A DNA stretch of 64,000 bases, taken from positions 17,851,715 through 17,915,714 of the forward strand of contig CM076650.1 of NCBI GenBank assembly GCA_038496675.1, given 5' to 3'. This document shows, in pieces, positions 1 through 13,101 of the stretch. This DNA comes from Rachycentron canadum (taxonomy: Eukaryota > Chordata > Actinopteri > Carangiformes > Rachycentridae). A program made the position numbers and the translations under genes. Positions within the stretch are counted from its first letter, which is position 1. Each line of letters starts with the position of its first letter. The notes beneath the pieces were generated by a model that was not told where the DNA came from, ran no database searches, and saw nothing but the letters and a program-made list of their open reading frames with translations.

Positions 1-292
1 CAAGGAGAGAGAGAGAGGGAGAGAGGACAAGGAAGGTGGAGAAAGGTAAAAGGAAGGAGGCAGTGTCAAAGGGGGAGGAACACACAAAGGGAGGGAGGTC
101 CTCAGCTTCAGAGCTGATGTCTTGAAGTTCCACCTCTGCTGAAGGAGGAAAATCTCACTGAGGATTTACTGTAGGGACCTTCAGATTGAACACTGAGCCC
201 TCTGGACCTTTCTCCTTTAGGATTCAATTTACTGGAATATACACTCAGGGACTCTGGACTTGCCTACCTGCTGGAGACCTTCCTACTGAACG
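1..292 (+). other. slc24a2: Possible 5' UTR exon of slc24a2 (tentative)
   Basis: The segment ends in CG followed by GTAAAT, an acceptable splice donor at 293-294. It has no useful reading frame and starts with a GA-rich run. A non-coding first exon would fit a gene whose start codon sits about 200 bases inside its second exon. The left boundary is unknown and there is no homology support, so this is inference only. Confidence 0.25.
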
Positions 293-1407
293 GTAAATAT
301 CTGAGAGTGGTATGAGAACAAAATTGATGCTTCTGTACGTTTTGCATGTAACTACAGTTTGCCTTTGTTCTGATGTCCTCATAGTGTCCAGGGTGAAGAG
401 CTGCTGTTATGGCACAGTTGGATCTGATATTCTAAAATAAATGTTTTGCAATAACTGACATTGGTTTTGATTGTGGATTAACAGTGTTAATTGTTTAGGA
501 CTTGTGAGAATGTGTTTCAGTATTGCAGTCACTGTGCAGTTGCTTCATGGTTGAATAGCTGATGTGAAAATTACATTTTTTGACTTTGTGCAGTGGCATC
601 AGTGTGCAGGGCCTCAGGCTAATCTAAGTATATCTTCTCAGGGATTAAATTGCTTCCTAATGAGCTTTCACTAATGTCCAAGCTTCGCTTAAAGGGGAGC
701 TCTCAATGCACAATGTCAAGAAGGCCACAGCACTTTAGCAGAATTGTTGCTATTAATGCAGTTTCCATCAACCACTATCAACAATTTAATCAGAACAAAC
801 TGTAATTCCATCTGCAAGGAGAGCAATAGCTGTCAGAGAAAACACAAGACTTTGAAATGGGTTTATGTGATGAGTAACATCGTAGTCACATCAATTGTGG
901 CTGCAGATACAACATTGCTTTGTCTTCAGCTTAGTCTGTTCATATAGAATATTCTGCCCAGCAAATATTGTTCATCTGTGCCTTGAACCTGAAGTCAGCT
1001 GTCTCACAATGTCATAGACATAATATATCATTGGGTTATTACAAATGCATAAACATTTAAGCAACATTTTATCTTTGCTGCAGGTTCAGAAGGAATTAAT
1101 TCGACTAATAATGATAATCAATGTAGTGGTGTAAAAACTACAATATTTCCCAGTGCTGAGGTAGAAAAAGAAAATATTTAAATAAAAGTATTTGAAATGT
1201 TTCCCTAAGGATAGCACATGAGTAAATGTTCTTGGTTTCTTTCCACCTCTGTTGGTCAGGTATATACTGACTGAAAAAGTTTAAAAGAAGCAACATACTC
1301 ACACTCATTAAGTAGCTTAAGTTTATGCTCTGACATGGGGTTAATAGATATTTTTTCATCTGCTTCTTTTGTATTATAAACATGTTACTTTTCTGTCTGT
1401 CATCTAG

Positions 1408-1619
1408 TGAATAATATGAGGAAGCCTTTGAATGGACTAGATCCAGGAATCAGACTACAGGGCTTCCATTGTGTTTAGACCTGGGAGCAGCATGCAAACA
1501 AAACGGTGAACCGCCGCGGCCTGTCAAACCCCCACCATCGTCTCCACCAGCACCATCAAACCAGCTTTGGGGGGGATTCCTGACACTTCTAATCTGCCTG
1601 ACAACCTGCACCAAACACC
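1408..1619 (+). other. slc24a2: 5' UTR part of the first coding exon of slc24a2
   Basis: A pyrimidine-rich tract ending in CATCTAG at 1401-1407 makes a good acceptor, and the sequence from 1408 runs without interruption into the ATG at 1620. The bases before the ATG (CAAACACC) give an A at -3, a favourable start context. An upstream exon at about 1-292 is assumed but not proven. Confidence 0.4.
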
Positions 1620-4600
1620 ATGGATTTCATGCTACCCATTAGAAGTCGAGACATGACGGCTCCTTCCAGCTCTGCACCTCTTCTGGGCCCTCACAGCAGC
1701 TGCACCAGGCATCACTACCAGAGTGTCAAGAGAAAGCTGCGACCTGGACGGATTCTGGGCTTCATCATCAGCCTGGTGGTGGTCTGCACAGTCTGTTCAT
1801 GGAGTGCCTTGTCATTGGCCACATTGGTGGCCACAGAGGAATCGGCCGCCGAGGGCTCAGGAGAGGCAGCATGGCCCCACAGAACTCTTCTGCAGTACCA
1901 CAACTTCTCAGCTGCACCAGAGGACACGCCAGTGGCCATGAGATCATCTGATGTAGAGATGAATCACGGGGATTACCCAACAGACTACTTCAGCATAGAA
2001 GAGAGACGTCAGGGCTATGTGGTATTTCATATGTTTGGCATGTTGTACATGTTCATAGCCTTAGCCATCGTCTGCGATGAGTTCTTTGTCCCAGCGCTCA
2101 CTGTCATCACAGAGAAGCTGGAGATCTCTGATGATGTAGCAGGAGCCACCTTCATGGCAGCAGGTGGCTCAGCCCCAGAGCTCTTCACCTCTGTCATAGG
2201 AGTCTTCGTCTCCCACAGTAATGTTGGTATCGGTACAATTGTGGGCTCGGCTGTATTCAACATCCTGTTTGTGATCGGGATGTGCGCCCTGTTCTCCAAA
2301 GAGGTGTTGAACCTCACCTGGTGGCCTCTGTTCCGAGATGTCTCGTTCTATATCATGGGTTTGCTCATGCTCATCTATTTCTTTCTGGATAATCAAATCA
2401 CATTGGGGGAAAGTATCAGCCTGCTGATGTGCTACACCTGCTATGTGACATTCATGAAGTTCAATGCCAAAGTAGAGATTCTCATCAAGAGCAAGCTGGG
2501 CAGCAACCAGGTGGACGAACTGGAGACTGCACCAAAGGTGAGCCTGATTCCATCCATCCATCCATCCATCCATCCATCCATCCATCCATCCATCCATCCA
2601 TCCATCCATCCATCCATCCATCCATCCATCCATCCATCTACTGTAATTTCCCTTAATCCCTATTCCTTTGATGTACCCACCTACTATTTCCACTTGCTCG
2701 AAAGGCACTTGCTTTTTTTTACCCCACCATTGATGCCAACAGCTGAATCTTATATTCATCCATCCATCCATCCATCCATCCATCCATTTACCCCAATGTT
2801 CTCATTCACTGATTGACCCCTGCAACCAGTCATCTCCATGTCAGCATGTCAGAGAGCATGGAGAAGTGAAAATGTCTTAAAAGTTGAAAACATCCAATTA
2901 AGATCAAAGTATGAAAGGTGCAGTTCGCTTTCTTTCTTTGAGGGAACAGTATGAACATGGGCGTCTGATTATATTTCTTAGAATGAAGAACGTCACTGTG
3001 GTTTCTCTGAAATCGAGCCTGAAATAATTGATCAGAGAAAACTTATTGGGTTTTTTTTTTTTTTTTTTTACAGTGAATAAGATCACAGATAAATAAAAAG
3101 GCTCATGACTCTTGATCCTGAGTATAGTAGCACTCCTGTTCTGAGAATCTGCAAGGGTGTTATATCAAGGCACAGAGGCTGTTGAACACACAGCACTTTG
3201 TCAGACAGCCAAGTTTCTTGAATTCCCCTCTGGAAGGATATAAAGATTTGTCCTAACCTGCCACCTGTGCAGCTTATACAGTGCTAGACAGAGAGCCAGT
3301 CTTCCTGCTGACTAAGTCTAGGAACAGGCCTCATCCTAAGTCACTACTTTTAGTAACTGAGTCCAGACCAGAGCCCAGCACGGCTCTCAGAATAGGACTG
3401 ATGTAACAGAGTTGGTCAGTAAAATGCCCCTAATACAAATGGATTCAAATACAAAGACAATTTTGTTGGGTTATGTTAATTACTTATACGAGAGTCTCAA
3501 TTAACATAATGTTTAAATATGGTCACTTGTATCACACATATAATTAGATGTTTCTGATCATTTTCAAAAAAGAAGATTGGGAGGACAAATATGTTTCAAG
3601 TTCAAAGTACACAATTCTAAAAGCTTGTCTTCAACTTTCAGTCAAAATTCCCAATTATTTAAAATGAGCCATTGATTCATCCACTATAACTATTTTATTA
3701 TTTGTCACAAATTTAGCACTCGTTTTATTTTTTAATCCTATGCCAGGACCAAGTCATTTAGTCTGTGCTCTGTTATAATCACACTGGTTAGATATTTATT
3801 ACATTGCTAGAAGCGGTGTTAATTTATAATCCTACATATAGTGTAGATGGAGATCACACATTGTAGATGGATTCTTAGCAATGGATGATGTCCTGTGGAA
3901 TAAAAAAGTCAATGGAAAACTAAAAGCAAAGAAACTCAAAAAGAAAATCCACATAACACAACATCTCTCCAGCCCCATCAACACACAACTGTAAGGATAC
4001 TGAGTAAAATGGGCAGGGTCTCCTGACTCTGGAGTATTGTTTGTCCTCTATTGCAGCTCATTTATTATATAAACCTCTTGGTTTAGGAAAAACATGAGAC
4101 ACACAACACTGTTTTGACTTTTGAAAATTAAAATCAATCATTGTTATTGTATACTGTACTTAGGTTCTTGCACTGTATGACTCTTACACGATGTTAACCT
4201 TAATGACAACACACTTTCAATACCAGTCACTTCACAATCACTAAGACAATCACTTCATGTTAAAGTATAATTTTGAGATTAGCTTGATGCTGGAAACTCA
4301 GCAGTAATGATGAGAAGTGATGATGTGTTGCAACACATACACACACATACACACAAATAAGTTTATTATTGTTTTGTTTTTTCACATTTGTCTCTACGTC
4401 TGTTGTATGTTCTGTCTGTGTGTGCAGTTGGAGTCAGATCTGTTGCTCTCTGATGTTGTAATCTCATACGGCGCTCAGGTGACAAATGCTAAAACTACTG
4501 TAGGCTGATCTTAGAGCAGCTTGCCTGTAGCTTAGACCAGCATCACCCATCACCAGTTCTTCAGGGGCGTATACAGTGCTGCTTTTATTTTTCTGGGAAT

Positions 4601-6751
4601 ATTAATTAAAGATTATGAGCATGTGAAAAAAAAAAAATCATTGTAACTCTAAGGCAAAGTCCTCTTTTTAAAATGCAAAAACGACAAACTGTTGAGATAC
4701 AATAATTGCTGAAAGCATGTTATTGAAAGGACTTTTATGGTAGGATTTCAGACCATTAGATGTTTGTTTTAGGTAACAGATGAGCTCATGATCATCAGAC
4801 ACCAATATGGTTTTATCTGCTTCAAAGAAACTCCCTTTACTTGCTTATCTTAGCTAGAAAAAAAAATTCTTCAGAAGCACAACTTGCTTTTAGGTTTTAT
4901 AGAGCTATGAGTTATTTGTTTCTGCAGTGCAGTGGCTTAGATATAAAAATATATAATATTCCATTAATTTTCCATTTTTTCCAACCAACTGTTAGTAACA
5001 GTTAATTTAATACTTTCCACTTCCTTTCATTATCTTCAGGCAAGTATTTAGTAGTTTATTTTATTATTTCATTTCACTGTAATATATTTGCTAAGACTCA
5101 ATTACAGACAAAAACAATCATATATTTGTTTTTCCCAGGCAACAACTGTATCGTCAGAAAAGTGTAGAGTATCTTCAGTTTGACGCACATTTGTAAATGT
5201 CAGATTATTTGTATTTCTTCCAAACCTGAGAGTTCATACGTTTGTGCACTGATCAACCACTGTCAGTATCAGTGTTGTTACAGAAACTCTGTTTGACACT
5301 TGTGCCCTTCTGGGAATCAGCTCCTCTTCAGGCTGCTTCACCTCAACCCAAGAACAGCTTTTCCCTTTCTGTCGTCCAGCACTTGATGTCCAACTGCCTT
5401 GCCCTCATGTGTCGGTAGCTGCTAAATAATCCCCCGGGTTAATGCTCTCCAATCCCATTAGTGCCACTAATAATAGTCCAATGCTCCTTGGAGGAGCAGG
5501 AATCAGCAGATCACTGAGGGAAAAGACTGAATGCTCCTTTATCAGCCATGCAGTCATTCTCATAACCTGGTGCGATTTTCATCTTTGTGCATGATTTAGG
5601 GGATGTCTGCCAGTTTTGTGTATTACATATACTGCAAAATGTTTAGGAGGGGAGCAAGAGAGTATATCTGATGGTTTGTTTGGTGATGACATTAAAGACG
5701 CCAATCCTCTCTGATCCCCTTATCAACTGCTTACCTGCAGTGACGACAGCAAACATACAGCCCAGCACACTGTCACTGCTCTGCTAACAAAATGTTCAAT
5801 CATACATTTCTGTCCCGCATGAATCACAATGCATGCAGTGTTGCAGTGGGATCAAACGGAAGGAGTCTTGGCATTAGCATCTGTATAGAAAAGGAAGATT
5901 TATTTGACTTATTTGGATGCTTATTATAAAGTCCAGATAAAGTTCAGGTAAAGCTTGATTTTATTTACCCAACAAACTGCAGCTGAAACCATAAAGAGTG
6001 ATGCTTTTCTTTGTAGTGTACAGTTCAGCTCTGGGGTCAGCACAAAGCTTAACTGATTGATTTTACACAGCAGTTTGCTTCACTTCCACAACAGGATTGA
6101 CTTTGTATTTTTATATCAATGTGATCTTTCTCAAAAATCTGCTGACCTATCATGGAAGTTGAAATCTGCTTTTTCTAATTTACCTTCAACTTTAAATATT
6201 ATGCTTTATTAGCAAAATGGTTGATGATTCCCTGTTGACTTCAGGGGAACCTTTGAATCATATCAAGTAACTGTTTAGGTGAAAATAAAGATAAAAAGGT
6301 AGCAGGGACTGACACACAGGAGTGTGAAAGACATATGTTTGACAGCAGAGTGACCTGTGAAAGTTGCTGCAGGACTTCACACAGAGGCTTGAACATTACC
6401 AGTCTAAAAGTGGTGATCTCTGCCGATTAATCCTGGCTAAGTATAACAGCTCAGTCAGGTGGACACAGGAAAGAGAGATAGAGAGAGCAAGAGAGAGAGA
6501 GAGAGAGAAGGAAAGTAAATGGATGTTTGAATTTTGTAAAGGTGAAATGTTGGTGCCTCACTGTTGATGGCAATGCAAGGCAGTTGGCTGATAAATGGCA
6601 GTGGCAGTGTGGTGTAAAACTGCCAGGTCCAGGCCACCACTGTACAGGCTGACACTTATCCAGAGTCCGTGGCTTCTCGTCTGGACCAGGGGATCAGACC
6701 ACTGAACCGGAACAGTTGCTCAGCCCAAAGTGCCCAAATCGTTTCGTGTAG

Positions 6752-6813
<62 letters not shown>

Positions 6814-9800
6814 CTAAGCAGATCATCTTCAAATCTCAAACAGCTCACTGTTAAAACATGAGCTGAGGCTAATCATTTATTTCACTTCCCAAAGCAGACT
6901 TTGATACTTGTTGTATCAAGTGTTGTTAATTATATTTCCAATAGATATCCGCCAGCTTCACCACAAAATTTAATAATCAAATGAATTTATACATTTTTTA
7001 TGTAAAAAAACATTTTATGTATAGATGCATATACAAGAGAGCTGACAGAGCGTAAGACTCTGTCTTACATTATCTGTCAGTGAAAAGAGATGTATATTAT
7101 AAGCTTTTTATTTTAATTTATTCTCTATAAAACCTGGAAAATGAATCACCCTTTGAAAATAAGAAACAAATGACAACACATGGCTTCACAACAGATAGAC
7201 TAAATAGACTTTGTTTACACATTTGTCTTTTAGTTCATAGTTCTATACTGTAGGATATCTAATCTATAAATGTGTCATTGCATCTATCTAAATATAAATT
7301 GCTGAAAAATACCATAACAAGTGGATATTATTTGTATGAGTAAATGTTTGTCTGGATTATCTTATTCTCTAACAGTTCTGCTTACATTTCTACCACTTCT
7401 ACAAATCTGTTGCTGCAGCCTACTGTAATGACATGCAAAAGGTTTAGTAGGATGGTGGAAGGTGTTTCTCAGTGGGTGGAAAGACCTCAATAAAAAACAT
7501 GAAAATCACCTTGCACAAAGGTCAAATATTAAAAGCCAGCTTCGGTCCCAGCAGGTTGTTTAGAGGGTTACAAGTGTCTTTTGTTATCAAGCAGCTCTCA
7601 GGAGCCATGTGAGCATTAGACAACATGAGCTGATGCCAAGCTGCCCTCTGCTATTAGAGCAGAAGCTGTGCTGCTCAGCAATCACAAGGGCAGCACAGAC
7701 AGGTGTCCATTGCTTCCTTTTCCTCACATGCATCTCTGTATAAGACCATACAGCTAGAGAGAGAAAGGGTCATTGGTCAGATATTTCTGTGTGTCAGCCC
7801 ATTTTATTTTTATTCTAATGTAAACTTACAGCTCGATCCATGAACATCACCTACATGCATCAGAGGCAACAAGTGCCTCTTCAAACAAACTGGACTGGAC
7901 TAACACGTAACGACTCTCTTTAAAAACCAAAGTGAACCCCTGGCTTTTGCCTTCCCTCAGCTGCCATAACAGCAGCAGGTGTCCTGTCAGATGCAAGCTA
8001 AAGGGATTATCTGCTCAAACTCTGAGGCATCCATCATGAAAACGTGTCAACAACAGAACCCTTCACCTTTCCTGCTGGTGTTTGCTTTCAAGTTTCCTTG
8101 CTGTCTATATTGTACATTGGTGCCTGTCCTAATATGAGTTTAGACAATATAAAAATAAAACAAATAGTTATCTTAGGTGCATACTATGGTGTAAGATAAC
8201 TGTGTTAAGTTTAGGCATTAAACTAGGCACACATGTTAAATTTACCTCAGACAAAATAGTGTCAAAGTTTTTAACTGATGTCACATTTCACGTGGACACC
8301 TCCAACTTCAATGATAAACAGCATTGAAGAAAATTTATAATATCCATCTGCATCCATCTTCTTATATCGGTCAAAAACAAGGCTTTTTTTAAGGCCTTAA
8401 GGATTTTTATGGTCTTAGACTCAACTCACACTGTGTTTGGAACCATGACAATGTTATATATGCACAAGTAATTCATTTTATTTTGGAAATCCAGCACTGT
8501 AATTCATACAAACGTGTAATAGAGACAGCTGTTGTGGTAGATAGTTAGGGCAAAGGTGTCAGTGTAACCAATTTATAAAATGTGAATTCAAATGATCTGG
8601 TACAGCAACAATATCAGATGTAGGTTATATGTGGTCCAAGCCTCTTCAGCATTTAAGATTTCTGAACTGACCCAACTGTCATTTATGCTTTATTTATTAA
8701 ATACCTTGACTTTTTAGACACTGTAATCTGCAGTTGGTTGTACCTTTAACCAAAGCCTCAGTTGTTTGCTTTATTCTTTTTCCCTTTTTATGGAGCAAAC
8801 TCCTCTATAAACTCAACATGAAGCCCTCCATCGTGAGGGCTGTGGACTCTATTATTGTAATGTCAAACAACCTACACCCGACTTAATAGGGGGAAAACAA
8901 AAATCGAATTAATGGTAAATTATGGGTTCTTCCCTCCACTAAGTTCACTAAAAATTGATCCAGAAGTTTTTCTTTAATCCTGCTGACAAGTAAACAAACA
9001 GGTGAAAATATAAACTCCTTATTGAAGGTAAAACATTACATGTCACAATATCTACCCACAAAACTTTATGTTCCCATCTGTTTTCTTGAACATCTCCAAA
9101 TCCCTGACTCCCACACTAAACCTTCCCCACTACTGACATCACCACCTCTGTATTTTTCACGAACCCACGCCACAGTCTCTGTCTGTCTCAGCCAGTGGAC
9201 TGTGTGTGTTTGTGTGTGTTTCTTTATGTGGTGACACCACTGTGCTGTATATGTCCTCTGAAGAAATGGCTGGGGTTGAGGTTAGTGTGAGTCCCCATCC
9301 TGTGTGTGTCTGTGTGTGTGTGTGTGTGATCCTAGTCTTCATGTTGGAACAGTACCCGTAAACCTCTGGCTCTGATTCACCCCCCTCCACTGGATGTGCA
9401 CTTTGTAACTTAAGGAAATTGGTCTATTTTTGTTAAGAGTTGTTAAAGATGTTTTCCACACTTTTCATTGTCATATTCTGGGTTAGGATACTTTGTGCTG
9501 TCAACCTATCAATAGGTTGGAAATTCCATATACTTTATACTTCATTAATTGATTTTACATTTTTATTTCAGATACGTTATGAGGCCCCCTGGGTCTGTAG
9601 GAGTTTACTGAGCTGTACTGTAGCTGCATTGACTCTGTTTTTCACTCATACACTCCCCACCCTGCAACTGTAGTAATGCAATCCAACAGCAGCACAAACT
9701 CAAAAACTGGTGTCAAGTAATATGTCACATGACAAAAGAGAGAATACAAGACAGATAACAGCATTCATTACAGGCCTTAATGTGTTGGATTGCAAATAGC

Positions 9801-12800
9801 ACTCACATCTGTGTTACTGTATCCACGCCCTGCGTTTGTGTAGTAAAAAACCTAAACTATGCTCATGTTATTTTTTCTGTTTGTCCTTCAAGGTGAATGC
9901 ACCAGGAGCTGATGAGAACAAGCTCACTGTAAGTTTGATTGTGTAAATACATTAAACAGTGTCTGAAAGAGTCAGTCAACACAAATATCATAGAAAAGAT
10001 ACTTTACTGCGTGTACCCACAAAGATTTAAAGAGAGATGTGACACGAACAGTTGCCGGTTTCACTTAAAGTAGCTGCTCATTGGGGTGTATGTGTATATC
10101 CATATTTTCACACATAAAAACATTTTGTTGTGTGTTTGCATTTTTACAGGCAAAGCCCAGGCTGCAGAGAGAAGGCAGCTGTGCTTCTCTACACAACTCA
10201 CTGATGAGAAACAGCATCTTTCAGCTCATGATACACACACTGGACCCCCTGAGTGATGAAGGTATCGGTACGGAAAACACAGGGAACAAGATGTGTTTAA
10301 AGCTTGTGAAATTATTATTAATGATGTCATCATTATGCTCCCCCACATAGAAAGATTACGGTTTGAGAGATGCATAGCTCTTATTTTGTGATATAAAGTA
10401 GTTTGGTAACAAAAAGAATTTGATAAAGCTGGATTGTTTCAAATAAATATTCATCTCAGATACTGGGCTGGTTTAAACTGTCTTTATTTTCTCTCTCCCT
10501 GTTTCAGGACATTTCAAAGAGAAGGCATCAATCCTTCACAAAATGGCCAAGCAAAAGTGTAAAGAAGATGCTGTCAGTGCCAACGGTGTAGGTGAGTATG
10601 AGTCTATATGTCTCAAAAAGAGATATATTTGTATAAAAAGTTTAAAATCACTAAGTAAATCATAAATGACTGAAAGAGCAACTATAATAGGTAAAACAAT
10701 ACACAAATAAATGTAGCATGTGTGTTATCATAACTGAATGGATGCACATGATGGAGAATAATAAGTTAATAAAATAATACTTTGAAAAACTAAAGTTTAA
10801 TTTGTCAATTAATTTATCAGCTGATTTATTCATTCAATTGAAAAGTGATTTAATTGTTTTTTTTTTGGAGGAATTAAATAACTTTTATAGGATGTTACAC
10901 TTGAGAAAATATTTTGTTTCTCAACATGCAACATATTTTATTTCAAATCAACACTGTTCTTATGAAAGAAAGTTACTCCCATTTCCTTTTCTCTCCTTTT
11001 TTCTTTCCTCAAGCTGATAAAAACATCCCCAATAGTACAAATGTTGCAGTGGAAGTCACACCACCCATGAATGGTGTAGCAGGAGGAGATGAGGTATGGC
11101 TTTTTTATCATTCGGGCTCTTTTAAAGAGCATGTCATTACAGTAGGCTGCAGCAACAGTACATAAAAACACTGTAAACAATATCCCATCAGTTTCCCTTC
11201 CAAACCCAGTAACACACAGCTTTAACATCCATGTAAATGTACAGTATTATTTATTAACTCTTCCTAAGGGTGAAGAAGAGGAGGATGAAGACCAGCCTCT
11301 GAGTTTGGCCTGGCCTGACACCACCCGGAAGAGGCTCACCTACCTTCTCATCCTGCCCATTGTCTTGCCACTGTGGCTCTCACTGCCAGATGTCAGGAGA
11401 GAGGTGCCAACACATGCACAAACCAAAAAAAACTCTCACAAAGACAAGCATACTTAAATGTACAAGCGATTTACACCTGTGTTTATGTGCAATGAAAAAA
11501 GCACATACAATACTATGTATGTTTTTTAATTTTTTTAAATTAAAAAAACTTGTAAACTAATGGCTGTTGTTGCTAATAAAACAAACTTTCCATACATTTT
11601 ATATACTTTTATATACATCTGGATGTATATTGAAAAACAAAAGGTGCAGTTTTATACATCACACACTGCTTTATGCACATATTATATGCACATTCTTTAG
11701 CATCCCGTTAATCCCCATTTGTTGATTTGTAAACTTTTTCTTTTTAGACCTCTAAAAAGTTCTTCCCCATCACTTTCATTGGTGCCATCTGTTGGATTGC
11801 TTTCTTCTCCTACCTCATGGTGTGGTGGGCTCACCAGGTACAAAACACACACAAACACTCACACATGAAACACAAATCCAGAGATGCCTGATCTTTTCAA
11901 AGTTCAAAGTCATATTTTATATTATATCTCTATTTTGTCATTTGTTACATGCACCAACTTTGCATTTGGTTCTATTTGAAGCCTTTTCGGAGTGCAGAAG
12001 TCATGGTGTTGAATGTGTGACCACAGCAGCTAATCCTGACTAATCTGCCTTGATCCACAGCGAGATCAACCTGTAATGCCCTATTTTAACAGTGCAAATG
12101 CAAAGACAGGCCTGCAGTGGGAGGTCATATCTGCAAGGTCACAGGGGAAGTGCACCTTGCTGCTCCTGTCTTTTCATGTTATTATCATTATTTTTTGCCA
12201 CAAAATGATTGACAGAATCACTGTTCTATGCACTCAATGACTCTATTGTAGGATCAAAAGCAAACAGTAGCAAAGTGTCACTGTTACGTGGCTAACAAAG
12301 CTGCTTGTGGCACAGACTAGTGGTGGCAATGTGCTTTCACTGCAAACTGTGTAGCTGTGTTGTAGCATGGCACTATGGCACAATGCTACCACCACATCAC
12401 TCATCACAATGGTCAAGTGTGGTCAAAGTAGACCAGACCACACCTGCCCACACCCATCAGTAATGATGGTTTCCCAATCCCAAATAAAACCAGCAACAAG
12501 ACAAGGCTTTTCTAACTTCATGATGTTCCACAGCTGTAACATGAAGACACTTTCTTCCTTTTAGGTTGGAGAAACTTTCTGGATCACAGAGGAGATCATG
12601 GGTCTGACCATATTAGCAGCTGGTACTTCAATCCCTGATCTTATCACCAGTGTGATTGTTGCACGAAAAGGCCTTGGTGACATGGCCGTGTCCAGCTCTG
12701 TAGGCTCCAACATCTTTGATATCACTGTGGGGTGAGTGAAAGAACAAGATTTCTAACTGACTATCTCTAATAGTTGTGTGTAATTCCTCATAATTGAGCT

Positions 12801-13101
12801 AAGAGAAAACCCACATGACTCTTCTGTGCTGTGCTTTTCTGCTCCCTCCAGTCTGCCATTCCCCTGGCTCCTCTACAACATCATCAACGACTTCAAAGCG
12901 GTGGAGGTTAGCAGCAACGGCTTGTTCTGTGCCATCGTCCTCCTCTTCCTCATGCTTCTCTTCGTCATCATCTCCATTGCGGCTTGCAATTGGAGAATGA
13001 GCAAGCTGCTGGGCTTGCTCATGTTCCTGCTCTACTTCGTGTTCCTCATTGTCAGCGTCATGCTGGAGGACAAAATCATCACCTGTCCTGTCACCATCTG
13101 A
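1620..13101 (+). CDS. slc24a2: Sodium/potassium/calcium exchanger 2 (NCKX2), 9 coding exons, 623 aa
   Basis: K+-dependent Na+/Ca2+ exchanger of the plasma membrane that extrudes Ca2+ using Na+ and K+ gradients; in vertebrates it works in neurons and cone photoreceptors. Coding exons, all GT-AG and in phase: 1620-2537, 9893-9928, 10150-10261, 10508-10591, 11014-11093, 11269-11403, 11748-11837, 12565-12731, 12852-13101. Two alpha repeats carry the ion site: GATFMAAGGSAPELF with E187 (equivalent to human E188) and LAAGTSIPDL with D510 (human D548). An N-terminal hydrophobic segment (about 40-60) is followed by two membrane clusters around an acidic cytoplasmic loop containing RNSIFQLMIHTLDPL, typical of NCKX2. 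The C-terminus LEDKIITCPVTI nearly matches human NCKX2. The length is close to human (661 aa). A segment that I recall as alternatively spliced in mammals, after HTLDPL, is absent. The frame stays open past the exon 1 donor into (CATC)n; that is intron. SLC24A1/3/4 are less likely. Confidence 0.95.
2550..2638. repeat. (CATC)n tetranucleotide microsatellite
   Basis: About 22 near-perfect CATC units begin 12 bases after the slc24a2 exon 1 donor. Because the period is 4, all frames stay open through it, which creates a false repeat protein on both strands. A second, shorter tract lies at 2757-2788. Confidence 0.95.
2757..2788. repeat. Second (CATC)n tract
   Basis: Eight units of the same tetranucleotide, about 120 bases after the first tract and in the same orientation, within the slc24a2 intron. 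Confidence 0.9.
6752..6813. repeat. (CTTT)n microsatellite
   Basis: About 15 uninterrupted units of CTTT in the slc24a2 intron. It is an asymmetric pyrimidine tract and encodes nothing. Confidence 0.95.

Larger units (their letters stand above)
2538..9892 (+). other. slc24a2: First coding intron of slc24a2 (7.4 kb)
   Basis: The intron runs from GTGAGC at 2538 to a TTTGTCCTTCAAG acceptor ending at 9892. It holds (CATC)n near its donor, a (CTTT)n tract at 6752-6813 and short GT runs near 9200-9330. I see no other gene in it; the open frames of up to about 80 codons look random and AT-rich. Confidence 0.75.

Noticed and set aside
2169..2783. Minus-strand 204-codon frame with Met-Asp-Gly-Trp repeats
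   Set aside because: It is the antisense of slc24a2 exon 1 plus the (CATC)n tract.
1620..2816. Single-exon 398-aa protein with Ser-Ile-His-Pro repeats
   Set aside because: The frame crosses a GTGAGC donor at 2538 and enters a (CATC)n microsatellite; the next exons continue the exchanger in phase.
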